Origin: Apoda limacodes | Taxonomy: Eukaryota; Arthropoda; Insecta; Lepidoptera; Limacodidae | Direction: 5' to 3' | DNA length: 64,000 bases | NCBI GenBank assembly: GCA_946406115.1 | Contig: OX291548.1 | Span: 7,552,373 to 7,616,372 of the forward strand | Part shown: one piece after another, positions 33,136 to 43,985 of the stretch | How positions within the stretch are numbered: position 1 is the first letter of the stretch | Layout of the letters: each line of letters opens with the position of its first letter | Translations under genes and position numbers: made by a program | The notes under the pieces: generated by a model | Told to the model about the DNA's origin: nothing | Seen by the model: the letters and a program-made list of their open reading frames with translations, nothing else | Databases searched by the model: none

Positions 33136-33669
33136 AGCACGTGCGAAGACACAGCAAGTATATAATCAAATTAACTTTTGTAAACAAAATTATGAGATAT
33201 TACGTATACAAGTAACAGTACAACTAAAAAAAAGACCTTTCATAGTCTTGCAATTGAATTCATTTGTTGTCAAAACAATTTCAGATGTAAATGAGAATTG
33301 CCACTGTGCGAAACGATTGGTGTGGTGTGTGCTGAATGTATAATATAAAACACATTTGAAATAACAAAAAGTTTTCCAAAAATTTTCCGTCTCACCACAG
33401 TATATGCAAAATAGCTTGATTTATTTGACGAACAGTGGGACGGCCTCGCTTTAACAGAAAGCGTACAATTTATTTAACTACCGACGTCCTCGCAACGAAA
33501 CTGCTTAGCCAATATTACTTAACCTTTTATTTGAATATGGGAAACGTAGAAATAAAGCTTAAGCTTAATTCGAATAATGTTATTTGTGAGACTTTTGTTA
33601 GTTAAAATTTAATTACTTGCCTACATAAGTGTTTTTTATATATCACTTATGCTAGGTGTTTATTCGCGC
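33136..33669. other. AT-rich, no feature seen
   Basis: Nothing was identified. Confidence 0.5.
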
Positions 33670-33900
33670 GATAAAATACGGAATGAAGATTTGCCCAAGG
33701 GCCAAAGTTATACCAAGGACATACAAATAAAGCTTAAATAGTTAGCAAGGTTAAGTGGCTATGGGCAAAACACATCGCTCGTCGAACCGATAAACGATGA
33801 GGACGAAAAATCCTCGAGTGGCGACCATTGAGAGATGCAGCGATGCGCAATCTGGTAGGAGGCCTCCTACCGGATGAACAGACGAACTGTTTGTAAACGT
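33670..33900 (+). pseudogene. LINE C-terminal remnant, frameshifted
   Basis: The first frame gives KIRNEDLPKGQSYTKD, then a shift into VSKVKWLWAKHIARRTDKR, a stop, and GRKILEWRPLRDAAMRN. The NEDLxxxxxxT...KWLWAKHIARRTD...RKILEWRP order parallels the remnant at 28380 and is diagnostic of non-LTR polymerase C-termini. At least one frameshift and one stop are present. The minus-strand frame at 33734-34006 is a shadow. Confidence 0.7.
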
Positions 33901-35442
33901 AAAAAAAAGTGCAAGCAGGCGACTCAAAACTGAGATTGTGGAGACGTATTAAGATAGGACGGCCTGCGTCCAACAATGTATGCCTTTCGGCTAAGAGACA
34001 AGACATGAGGGATTTTTTTATGTTCCTTTAAGCACTTTGTGTAATCAAATTACTAGCTTTATTTATAAGTTTAGCTGTGATCTGTGACTTTTTACACGTA
34101 GACCAAGGCTTTTCATACTCAAAACCCTACGTACCAACTTCCCAGATAACTGCGAAGTCATTTAATTTTTTTTCGTGAAGACTAGGTTTGAAACCCACTA
34201 TTCTTCGGCTTAAGTAAATTATAACGTAAGGCAATAGGAAATTCACTATTTTGCGTGACACTACTTACAACGGTACCAGCGACCAAACGCCCAAGGTCAG
34301 CAGGTCAGAAAAGTTCGTTGCACTGTACGCATAGATAGTTATATAATAAGGACATCATTGTTTTGTGTCAAAAATCACATAATAATTCCTTGTTATATTT
34401 TTTACAAATAGTTAGCTGAGGTTACCTAGTAAAGACACAATACGATAGTGTATATAGTAAATTTGTGAAAAACTAGATAAAAACCGGTGAATAGTGATGG
34501 ATTTACTCTATGCCCTGCTCGTCGAATGGAAAAAATTGATGGCTATTAGGTATATCACAGCGAGCTTTTTGAAACAGATGTAGGTTCTGTTATTTATTCA
34601 GTTTCACGAACTAATTTGTGTTCAGTAATGTATACTGAATTTTTATAATGACACAACGTTCTTGTGAAGTTTTATGTTTAAAATTTAAAATTATTTATAC
34701 AAGAATTTATAAATAAATGTTTATAAGTACGTTGTATGTACGTTTTTATAGAAAATACGTCTCACTGTTACTGTTGTTAACCACAAAAAAACATAGGTAC
34801 AAATCATTGCAAAAGAATTTATTCAGTGAAAATAGATAGACTTACATTCGCGTACAACTAAGCTTTCGACTATTACTTATTTTGTGCCTAAGCTGTTTAT
34901 CTGTCTGATCTTTATAGACTAGGACCGTTTTCGAAAACAGACTATGCAAAAACTTTATTAACTCTATTTATGGATTATTTCTGATCTTCCTAACAACGTT
35001 ACCAAGGTAAAACGACGTGGTTGATTGTTTTTATGTCTCTGCAATAAGCAGTTTGAACTTTGATTACAGGCTTCCAGTCAACAAAGTTTGGGCACCATCG
35101 TGGAATTCATGTAGCCAAATCTCAAAATAAGTAAATTTTGAGCATGATAATGTGTTTGGCATACGAGAAAACTACTAAATAGACGTTTCAATCATTGTTA
35201 GGCCAAGGGCACCGTGTAATAAAAATACAATTGGTAACAAAGGTAAAAGGTTCTACTCACGTTCGTGATCTGACCGGTCGTAGGTGGACCTCAGCATGCC
35301 TGAATAAATAAAAATAATATTGAATTACTATTTAATAATAATAATAATAAAAAAATAAATAAGAAATAAATAAAATATAAAGTAAGTACATACTTTAAAA
35401 TAGATACTATCGCAATTGTTAAGAGCTGAAGGAGACACATAT
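33901..35442. other. AT-rich; one trinucleotide repeat
   Basis: There is an (AAT)6 tract at 35333-35350. A TATCACAGCGAGCTTT string at 34553 resembles the mir-2 family start but no hairpin supports it. Nothing else was seen. Confidence 0.45.
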
Positions 35443-35786
35443 CCTGCAGTTAGGGTTGCTGTCTCTAAAATCTGGCAACTAGGACTAGAAGCGTTAAAGC
35501 CCCGGATTTTGGAGCTTAGAACCCGGATGTCAACACTTTCTTTTTAAAAGTTACTTAGAAAAATCAAAAAAATAAACTATATTTAGTCTTCTTAAGAAAC
35601 AAAACGTTTTAAGAAACTGTGCAGTCTTACATTTTTTACTCTTCTATCAAAACAAAAGGTTCTTAAAGTTTTAAGGAACTTCTAAACCCGGACTATACAT
35701 GAATCCCCGTCCGGACGCTCCCCGAACGTCCTCTAAACTAGGACTAATCCGGGTAAACCCGGACGGATGGCAACCCTACCTGCAGT
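35443..35786. mobile_element. hAT-type MITE with 8-bp target-site duplication
   Basis: CCTGCAGT at 35443-35450 and 35779-35786 flank a 328-bp element whose ends are TAGGGTTGC (35451) and GCAACCCTA (to 35778). An 8-bp duplication with TAGGGTTGCCA-like termini is the signature of the hAT superfamily. The interior has no coding capacity and contains CCCGGA/TCCGGG-rich ends, so it must have been moved by a transposase supplied elsewhere. The identical duplications indicate insertion without later rearrangement. Confidence 0.85.
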
Positions 35787-36493
35787 GAACACACAGAAAC
35801 AAACTGAGGAGGACAATTTACTGACGTTATACGTTTAAAAGTTTTATTTTCATTTTTTACATAACTGTTACATAATATGACTGCTTATTACTTTTAATAT
35901 ATTCATTACAAATAATCGACATATAGGTACACGCAGACGAATCAAAAATTTCCCTCTATCTAATCCTGACATACTTCTTATCGTTTCTCAAAAACAAGCT
36001 GTTTATAATGTGTGGTTATATCATTCTGTCCCTGAGCTTACATTTTACCAATCCTTACTTTTAAGGCTATGGCGTACCCTAGCAAAAGCGTGCCGTTTCG
36101 ACCAGTGTACAAAGACATATTACACTGTTGAAGGATACAAAGAGACCCAGTTCCACATACGATAGGCGCTAGCACGTGACCGCACGTTGAAAATCTAGAT
36201 TTTCTCGGTTTTTTGTCGGTACCTATAAAATTTTAATATATATTAACATGAAATAAGCAAATTCTTTCGGTCATATTGATTTGTATTTTATGAAATAGGA
36301 ATGAAGAGAATATTATTATATAAGCAAATCCACTTCATTCAGGTTTGAACTATAACATATATTTTTTTCCCGTCAAAAAGTGTTCTCAAGACTGAAACAT
36401 AATTAAACAAATTCTTGCAAACTTAAGTCGTTTGTGTATGCCATCACTTTTAGCTGGTAATTCAGACTTATAGGACATACTTAGTCTTAACTT
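35787..36493. other. AT-rich, no feature seen
   Basis: A 16-bp palindrome GAAAATCTAGATTTTC lies at 36189-36204. A GC-richer patch at 36065-36190 is unrecognised. Confidence 0.45.
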
Positions 36494-36600
36494 AGTCCAG
36501 ACACCGTGAATCAGAACGGCAGGCAGGACTCAAGTGATTGGTGAAGAAACTATCATTGACTTTATCATATGGATGGGGCAGCCACTGGTTATACTTAACA
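36494..36600 (+). repeat. Degraded copy of the GGGGTATATT...TACCCCC family
   Basis: Only the 3' third is recognisable: CAGGACTCAAGTGATTGGTG, AAGAAACTATC..., ATATGGATGGGGCAGCCACT and GGTTATAC, in the order of copies at 5506 and 29665. Confidence 0.5.
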
Positions 36601-37937
36601 TACATACAATATTAAAACTATGTAGTTATTTATAAACTTCTATCAAAATATATAAACAATTTACTATTGTATTCTAATCGTTAAATACAGTTTGTAATTA
36701 ATTAAATACGCTGAAGTTAAACCTAGGTAGTTCATTATTTTCTAAAATTAAACATTCCACGATATGAATTAAAAACATCATTCTAAATGCAGATTTAACA
36801 ATGAAACTTAATTGTTTAATAATAACGTATCACGAACCCTTACTTTTAAACGTGTAATTGTTAGATTCAATTGTACAGCTACTACACGAGCATTTAAAAT
36901 AGCCGATAGATATAGAACTTGAGTTTAATTAAACATTCAGAACAAAATCTTACGTATGTATACGTTTTCGCGTTCATTTTGTTATACTGGGTTCATAAAA
37001 TGACTATTGAAGTACAGTCACCGACAATAGCGTGCGCCAATTAGTTTGTTTAACGTAGTGCGTGGAGCAGAGGGCACTGATGTCAAGGCGACCGGTTTGT
37101 GTGGACACGTGCTAATTGCCCGGCCTCTGTCTGTAAGCCTGACATTTTGTGTCATTTAGCACCTTCAAGTGCAGTACAGTCATCGACGCCGGTAATAATC
37201 AATTTCCTTCACTAAATTTTATTTGAAATTGGCCTGCTTTTATTGACCAGGCCGGATCTTTTGAGACCCAGTTATTTGTTAACAATACTATTACACGTTA
37301 AACAACACGTTGAACAAATGTTAGATTTACTTACTTTATTAGTATTATTATTGGTAGTTTCTTTGTAGCAGTGACAAAAAATTAGCACTTTCAGTGCGCT
37401 AAATTTTAGAAGGAGAAATAAAAAGAGAAACCCAAGTGTTATTGCATAAGTATAGCATTTAGGGGATTACTTGTATTTAAAGGCTTGAAAACTAAAAGAA
37501 TTGTATCTATTGTTTCAAAATTCAGTAAATTTATTAGAATTTATTTGTGAAGAAAATATAAAGCAAAACGTGAGGAACAATTTGTTTTTTTTTTATATAT
37601 GATATATTAAAACCATGTTTGATTCTTTCTTAGTTTTGAGGTGAAGATGGATTTTCTGTTTTCATCAATGATATTGTGGTAATAATTGCAATAAACTACT
37701 TTCTATATTTTTTTCAAGACACCATTCTTTATATCTGTAACTCTTAGCACTCACCCTCCGCAATCTCATCTTATTCGTATGTTTCCTAGGTTATTGGTCT
37801 TTTTAAGATAAATAAAGTGTGTTAGAAAACTCTTTTTAATAAATAAAAAACTTAAAAACTTTCGATCCGCATTGTACATACCTGTGATTCCCACAGCCAT
37901 GTCGACTTGCTGTCCGTTGTCTTGAATATATATATGT
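36601..37937. other. AT-rich; GC-richer patch at 37015-37195
   Basis: The patch contains ACAGTCACCGACAATAGCG at its start and ACAGTCATCGACGCCGG at its end, a loose repeat pair. It could be a mobile remnant or regulatory element. The rest is featureless. Confidence 0.4.
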
Positions 37938-37960
37938 ACATATGTTTAAAAAACATATGT
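37938..37960. repeat. Short perfect hairpin
   Basis: ACATATGTTT and AAACATATGT pair over 10 bp with a 3-nt AAA loop. AT-rich; probably incidental. Confidence 0.6.
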
Positions 37961-37994
37961 TTCCTACGTTAACTAAGTCTATATAGGCCATTGT

Positions 37995-38110
37995 AGGCTT
38001 CTAAACAAATGTGCAAAATTTTATAACTGTGTGTATGTATTCATGTATATATGTATGTTTGTCCACGTATTACTCAGAAACTAGTTATCGGATTTTCATA
38101 ATTTTATTTT
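37995..38110 (+). repeat. Dispersed repeat fragment
   Basis: TGTGTGTATGTATTCATG, ATATATGTATGTTTGTCCAC and CTCAGAAACTAGTTATCGGA then TTTTCATAATTTTATT follow the order of a common lepidopteran intergenic repeat. Confidence 0.5.
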
Positions 38111-38384
38111 CATTGAAAAGTTACATACAATTAAATAAGTACAACCAGTAAGTTACATTAAATAAGTTACCAAAACTTTGAATTTAAGGTTCCCTAAGTG
38201 CAAGTTTTATATAAAATGAGTTTAGTAGTTTTTAAGATATGGACTGTTAAATGTGTACTCATCACTAGAAAAACATGTCAAGGAATTAACACATTGTTAA
38301 ACAATTCTAAGCGGAAATTATCGTATGTTACTTAATATCTTTGCTGATAGAGTGCCGATTTTATACCACAAAGGTGGAAAACAT

Positions 38385-38448
38385 GGAGACGGACCGCCTG
38401 ATGCTAAGCGGTCAAGGTAGCCATTGGCATGATACATAAATGTCCAAG
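38385..38448 (+). repeat. LINE/SINE tail motif
   Basis: GAGACGGACCGCCTGATGCT then AAGCGGTCAAGGTAGCCATT is the reverse-complement relative of the tail motif at about 29065 (ATTACCATCAGGCGGACC), known from lepidopteran retroelement 3' ends. Confidence 0.55.
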
Positions 38449-39069
38449 TACCAACCAACTAAAAAGTAAATATAATTTTCTCGTATTTTTACTGCAAATA
38501 TACAAGAAAATTATTTTTTGGCATTTGACTTTAAGGAGAAGAAAACACTGAGCTCAATATTCAATTTGCGTAAGGTTTTTTTTTAGTTTCTATCATTAAG
38601 GAGTGATTTTCAATTAGAACGATCGTGGCTTATTTTAATAATGTGGCAAAATTTTACCGGATATCTATTCAACCGTCGACTCAGTCCATGATTAAGGAAT
38701 CGGTAAATGCATGAATGCATTATATAAAATGAACATTCTATGCCACGCATTTCAATGCATAACCTTTCCTTTGTTTTCCTCTCTATCTGAAGGTTGTCTG
38801 CAAGAAACTTGTATTTTACTTATAAATGTGTTTGTAGTTCTTTTATTTGCTTTTGTTTTATTATTTTGCTGGTTGCAATGATATCTAAGTATCAGTTGTC
38901 ACTAGAATTAAATTACAACACAAAAAAAGAAATACTAAAACAATCAAGATTCCAAAGACCGCACCGAAAGCATTGAATCATTTTGCATTGTATTGGTTGT
39001 CAAGACGAGGATTGGCCGGAACTTGAGTATTCAGAATTTACTGGGTCAAATGAGACAATTTTAAATATC
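38449..39069. other. AT-rich, no feature seen
   Basis: Nothing was identified. Confidence 0.5.
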
Positions 39070-39275
39070 CTAACCCTGTGACAGTCGGCGTGACCGCGCG
39101 CGACCCGCTCGCGACCACAATAAACAACTAAACGACAAAAAACTGTCGACAAAGCGCGCGTCGTCGTGATTCGCCGTCGTCGTGAGCCGTCGCACGTGTC
39201 GCCGCGATCGGAAGGCGATCCGCTCGTTCCGATCACGATAGAGCACACGACTAGAACGTTTGTAGTGGACCGACG
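39070..39275. promoter_or_regulatory. CpG-dense island, possible promoter or 5' exon
   Basis: It has the highest CpG density in the middle of the window: GTGACCGCGCGCGACCCGCT, GCGCGCGTCGTCGTGATTCG, CGTCGTCGTGAGCCGTCG. CGTCGT recurs. Two overlapping minus-strand frames (39000-39279) stay open but lack a recognisable product. No clear TATA or consensus splice donor was seen in either direction, so direction is undecided. Confidence 0.35.
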
Positions 39276-40265
39276 ACATTATTAATTCTTAATGATTCCT
39301 ATATGTGACATGTGGAAAGACAAAAAGCTCGAAGAACTATATATGTTAGGAATATTGATATGGTTTATCCGTTTTAATCAATTGCAGCATATGTCTACGA
39401 AACCTAATTATTTTATTGTGTAATGCCACATACAGTAGACCGTTGACGCCAAAATACTACTAGTGTACATATATATACAATTAATAATATAAAAATTATA
39501 ATAGTATTGATAACTTATATTAAATGTTTACAAAACCAAAGAAATTAACACAAAGAGTTAAAAAAGTAAGTCATAATTTTAAATCACAAACAATCTTGAT
39601 GTATAAAGATACCAAATCCAAATTGCTCAACACAGGAATGATACATTGAAGAAAAAAACGATTATTATTTATTGATTATGTAACATGCTTTTAATTTCCA
39701 TTATTTTGTCCGATTATTGTCCAATATCTTTGGCAAGTTCTGGATAAGGTATCATTGACTTTATTCTCTTTATTGCGGTCCTTTGAAATACGAGTATGTG
39801 CCTACCGCCGTCACGCCTTTAAGCAAAGTCTTTCTGTGTTACATGGTTCACAAATTAAACATACGAATTATCACTAACACTAACACTTTATAACAAGTCT
39901 AGTAATAAAAAAATAGTAAATACAGAGAGTATTCACGAAATTCGACCATTGAGGAATTCCATCCTCATTTTAAAAAAGCCAATCTTTCACTGTTCAATTT
40001 GGGATGTAAAAGGTAATTTCTAAATTTATAATGCAAAATAATAAATCAAACAAAGTTACATTATAATGTTTACACTGTTCATGAATAGGTTTGCAATCTG
40101 CATCGACATAAATATACTGTAACCATTTCATGCTTAAATCGCTGTTCCAATTAAGATACAATTTGGGATGAAGATAGTTTGAGTCCCGGAGAAGGATCAA
40201 GTGTGAGTTGGTTTTTTTTATAATTAAGGAGTTGACATTGATATTCTACACCGATAACCAAATTA
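39276..40265. other. AT-rich, no feature seen
   Basis: Nothing was identified. Confidence 0.5.
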
Positions 40266-40297
40266 TCGGCGGGTGAAACCGCGGGCAAATGCTAGTT
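40266..40297 (+). repeat. Dispersed repeat terminus
   Basis: CGGCGGGTGAAACCGCGGGC then AAATGCTAGT is the end signature of an abundant lepidopteran repeat (GAAACCGCGGGCAAAAGCTAGT). Upstream body is too decayed to follow. Confidence 0.55.
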
Positions 40298-40744
40298 TTC
40301 AATAAAACTGATTTAAACTAAAAATTCAAAGTCAAAAATAATGTTGAATTTTACAAAAAACCAATATTAGCTAAATGGTGTTTTTTTTTCTTAAGACCAT
40401 CCTTAAATATTGGCAAGAACAGAAACAAACACATATATAAAACACTCACTACACAAACACTAATATACATTTTTATTGCTTCATATAAAGTTTTCTTTAA
40501 ATGGTGATTTCTTCATAATTTCTAATAAAGGTAATCAAGCATGACGCTGAAACGTGTGCATGTCATGAAACAAATGACTTAATGGTTGCTTGAAAATACA
40601 TATGGTCTACCTATCATAATTAAAACGTTTTCACTGTACCATATATAATCTAAATAGTTCGGAAACGCAGTAAATCATTTTAAAGGAAATGGAGCTCTTT
40701 ACAAATAAGTAATTTGATGCATGTTAATTAAACAATTTTTTTTT
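40298..40744. other. AT-rich, no feature seen
   Basis: Nothing was identified. Confidence 0.5.
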
Positions 40745-40990
40745 CTACTTTTTAGTCTTACGCCATTGCCAGTGCTTTTTTAAAATTCGATCCTTTAAAA
40801 TTTGTGCCGAGTTACAAAACCACAGTAAAGCCTTCACCCTTATATGGCGGTGCGAGACCAGCTTCCTTTCCAGGCGGGTTGTAAATGGCCTTCGTTTCCA
40901 AATAAGCAGTAGCTCGAGACAGCCCGCAGCGAACGGGTTAGGTGACACACGACGTTGTCGACCATTTTGAAATTCGAATTTCGATTCGAC
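40745..40990. other. GC-richer segment, unrecognised
   Basis: A minus-strand 67-codon frame (40745-40948, ATG not confirmed) lies here. The segment ends with GAAATTCGAATTTC, a 14-bp palindrome. Its composition suggests repeat or regulatory DNA. Confidence 0.25.
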
Positions 40991-43359
40991 AAAGTTTTAA
41001 ATTATCATTTGTCTTTATCACACACATTTATTTTTTAATTGCAATTATTTTTTAAATTCGAATGATCAATATAGAAACTAGTTAGTTTGTTGGCGTACTT
41101 TTTAATTATGTGATCAATAATATCAAATCATAAGAAAACTTACTTAATACACTGTAAAATGTCTATTTAGTCGATACATATTTACAAATGCAAAGGCAAC
41201 ATTACCTACTTACTGATGTCTGTCGTGGATAGTTCCCATTGAAATATCATGTGCTACATAAGAATGAGCCCTTCAATGCGCACACAATGCAAATACTGCA
41301 AATATCTCTGGCTTATATTGCAGAAGGCAAAAGTTTATTTTTATTTTGCGACATTCCTAATACGGCAGAGCAAAAGTGCATACAACACACATCTTTGTTG
41401 TTTTGTACTTCATATAATATCTAACTAATCCAATCTTCAAATGAGTTATTTATATTGCAAAGCGACTGTATCTGAACCTATTCATTATTTTTATAACTCA
41501 ATTTAGCATTTCCTTAACTAGTTAAGTTAAATTACACCTCTCTTTATCTTTTCGTTCGCCGTCGGTAGGGACAGCAAATAAAGTTATGGCAAGACTTAAA
41601 TTGGAAAATGTTGTAACTTTATACAGGCGATGAATATTAGCATTTTAATTATCGCTTATAAGACTCCGCTTCGGCTCGGCAGCCTTATAATTTTTTCACG
41701 GAAATTATTTATTCATTCTTTCGTCCCGTTTCATAATTAGAGGAGGTAGGTATAAATAGTCACGACAAAAAACAAGGACAAGTTAAAGCAATTTCATATT
41801 GATTAGTTTTATGTAAAAGTCTGTTGTTGGTTAGCTACATGCCGTTGCTGTTTTTACAATCTATCGCTACTAAAATTTATTCTTTCTTTAATCTTAATTG
41901 GCCACCATATACTAAAACTGGATACAAGAAGTTCTGATAAAATTTGGTCAAAATACTAGATACGCCAGTTTGTGACGATAGCGACATCTTTATTACAAGT
42001 TTATCAGATAAAAAAGCGTAATATAATTGCTGTATGTAAAAAAAAAACAAGAAATAAAATTTGAAATTTTACAAAGAACCTACGATGAGAAATTTGCTTA
42101 ACTGTTTTAGTCCTACTACAGCGCTCTTAAAAGATGACTAAGAACTTGTTCTGAAATAAGAGCTATGTGAAACAATAGACCACAGTGCATTGAAATAAGC
42201 CCAGGAGTTTAGTGCAGTACCCTCTAGTAGTGGCTTGCAACCGTAAAACATTACAAACAACCTGCTCTAAGGTGATAACTATGTAATACAACTAACTGCG
42301 TCAATACACCTCTTTTGTAGCGCACCCTGCTGACCTATATCCGCAAAAAATAGCTAAGAACCTGCACTCAAGTGCTTATTTCATGCAACAAACCGCATTT
42401 AAATCGGTGCACTAAATTACTAAGAAAACTATAAAATAAGCTCAATAGTTAGTTTAATCTCTCTGTTTTTATCTGGTTTTGTATTTTGCCTTTTACACAT
42501 TTTGAGCCAATTTACAAAATTGTAAATTCCTGTCATACGATTATGATTCAAATTGGGGTGATATCTAAATCGTAAAAGTTTTGATTTTTTTAAAGGTTAA
42601 GATACATATAAACACTCTAATAACTCGTAAGTGAAAAAATATCTTCATTTGAGTTAAAAACTGAAGTATACCTCGGGTTGAGGTTCGACCCTCATTACCC
42701 AAACATTTAAGTGTAAAACGTATAATGTTTGCCCGAATTCGTTTCAACAGGCAGACGTTTCACTCGGTCCGACCTATCAACGTGGCTGATGTAAGGCCGG
42801 GCCTCACCAACGACTGACAGAGATAAATGGCTGCTACAGACTACCACACACTTAGTTGCCTATGTACTAATATACGTGTACCTATTTACAAGCATTGCAT
42901 AGTCTGCTTTTTACATAATCTACGTCGGAATTAAACTGCAGTCATGAACAGGTTAATAGGACACATATAAAATATGTATGTTAAAATAAAAAAATATCTA
43001 AGTATGTAGAATATAAGTTTTTAAGTGTTCGCGTTCCATTACTAATTTAAAAATGAATGAATGTATGTAGAAGTTATTTTTCTATTTTTGATATACGTAT
43101 AGATTATGTAACTCAATGAAAGATAAATATATAATAAAAATAAATATTGACCATTGCCAACGGGTTCGAAAAAGCTCCTTAAATTTTTATTCAGTAATCT
43201 ATATATACATATATACACATTATCTTGGATCAGATTTTGTTTTAACAAAATACTTTTTTATTTCATGAATCTGCTTTTGTATTACAGCCTATCGCTGCGA
43301 GCTTTATTTTGTATAAAAAAATGCTTTAAAGTGTAACCAGACTTATTGGCGTATGCCTT
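40991..43359. other. Long AT-rich stretch, no feature seen
   Basis: GC-richer spots near 41665-41690 and 42740-42830 carry nothing recognisable. Confidence 0.5.
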
Positions 43360-43475
43360 TGATGAAACCTCAGTAAGTGGCCGAATGCGACTAGGCCGCA
43401 AGGGCGCCGTAGTTAGGGATTCCCGGCTTGAGCTGTCGCGTCGCCGGCGAGAAATTTGAGTTAGGAGAAGGTACG
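43360..43475. promoter_or_regulatory. CpG-rich patch
   Basis: GGCCGAATGCGACTAGGCCG and GTCGCGTCGCCGGCGAG stand out from AT-rich flanks. No core promoter motif was found. Confidence 0.2.
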
Positions 43476-43829
43476 ACATGCGTCTGGGTACTGCAAGACT
43501 GTGCTAGTATAACAATGTATCGGGATTTGGACTTATAAAATAAAATTAAGAGGCAGTACTACGTGACAGAAAACTCAAGTAAAAATAAGGATGACGCGAT
43601 ATGTAACTGAACGTGCGTGAGTAGTGCAGCTACATCTCAACTCCCTAAGATTCAGATTGCAATACATGAAATTAATTAATAGTTTATAATATTTTTTCCC
43701 AGGCTATAAAGCATTATCACGGCTATGCTTGAGCAAAGTTGTAAACTAATATTACCTACGGACCTCTTTGAAAATTTGTTTGCCAAAACTTATAAAAAAA
43801 CAGTAAAAAGGGGTTGAGTTAAGAATTTT
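43476..43829. other. AT-rich, no feature seen
   Basis: Nothing was identified. Confidence 0.5.
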
Positions 43830-43985
43830 TTGACGTGACAACGTCTTATAAATTGGTTTGCCGGGTGACACTTCAAGAAACTGCGTTACGCTCCGCTCAC
43901 GTTATGCGCTCACAATGAGAGCGAGTGAGAGGCACGCGCCCACCTAAGAGCGAGAGAGACAGACATAAAATCATTGTCACGTAAA
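43830..43985 (+). repeat. Probable dispersed repeat
   Basis: TGACGTGACAACGTCTTATA, GGTTTGCCGGGTGACACTTC, CTGCGTTACGCTCCGCTCAC and GAGAGCGAGTGAGAGGCACG run together; I associate this combination with repeated lepidopteran sequences. TIRs were not found. Confidence 0.45.

Noticed and set aside
34553..34575. TATCACAGCGAGCTTT resembles the mir-2 family mature start
   Set aside because: No upstream arm pairs well enough to form a precursor; a 9-base match is expected by chance at this scale.
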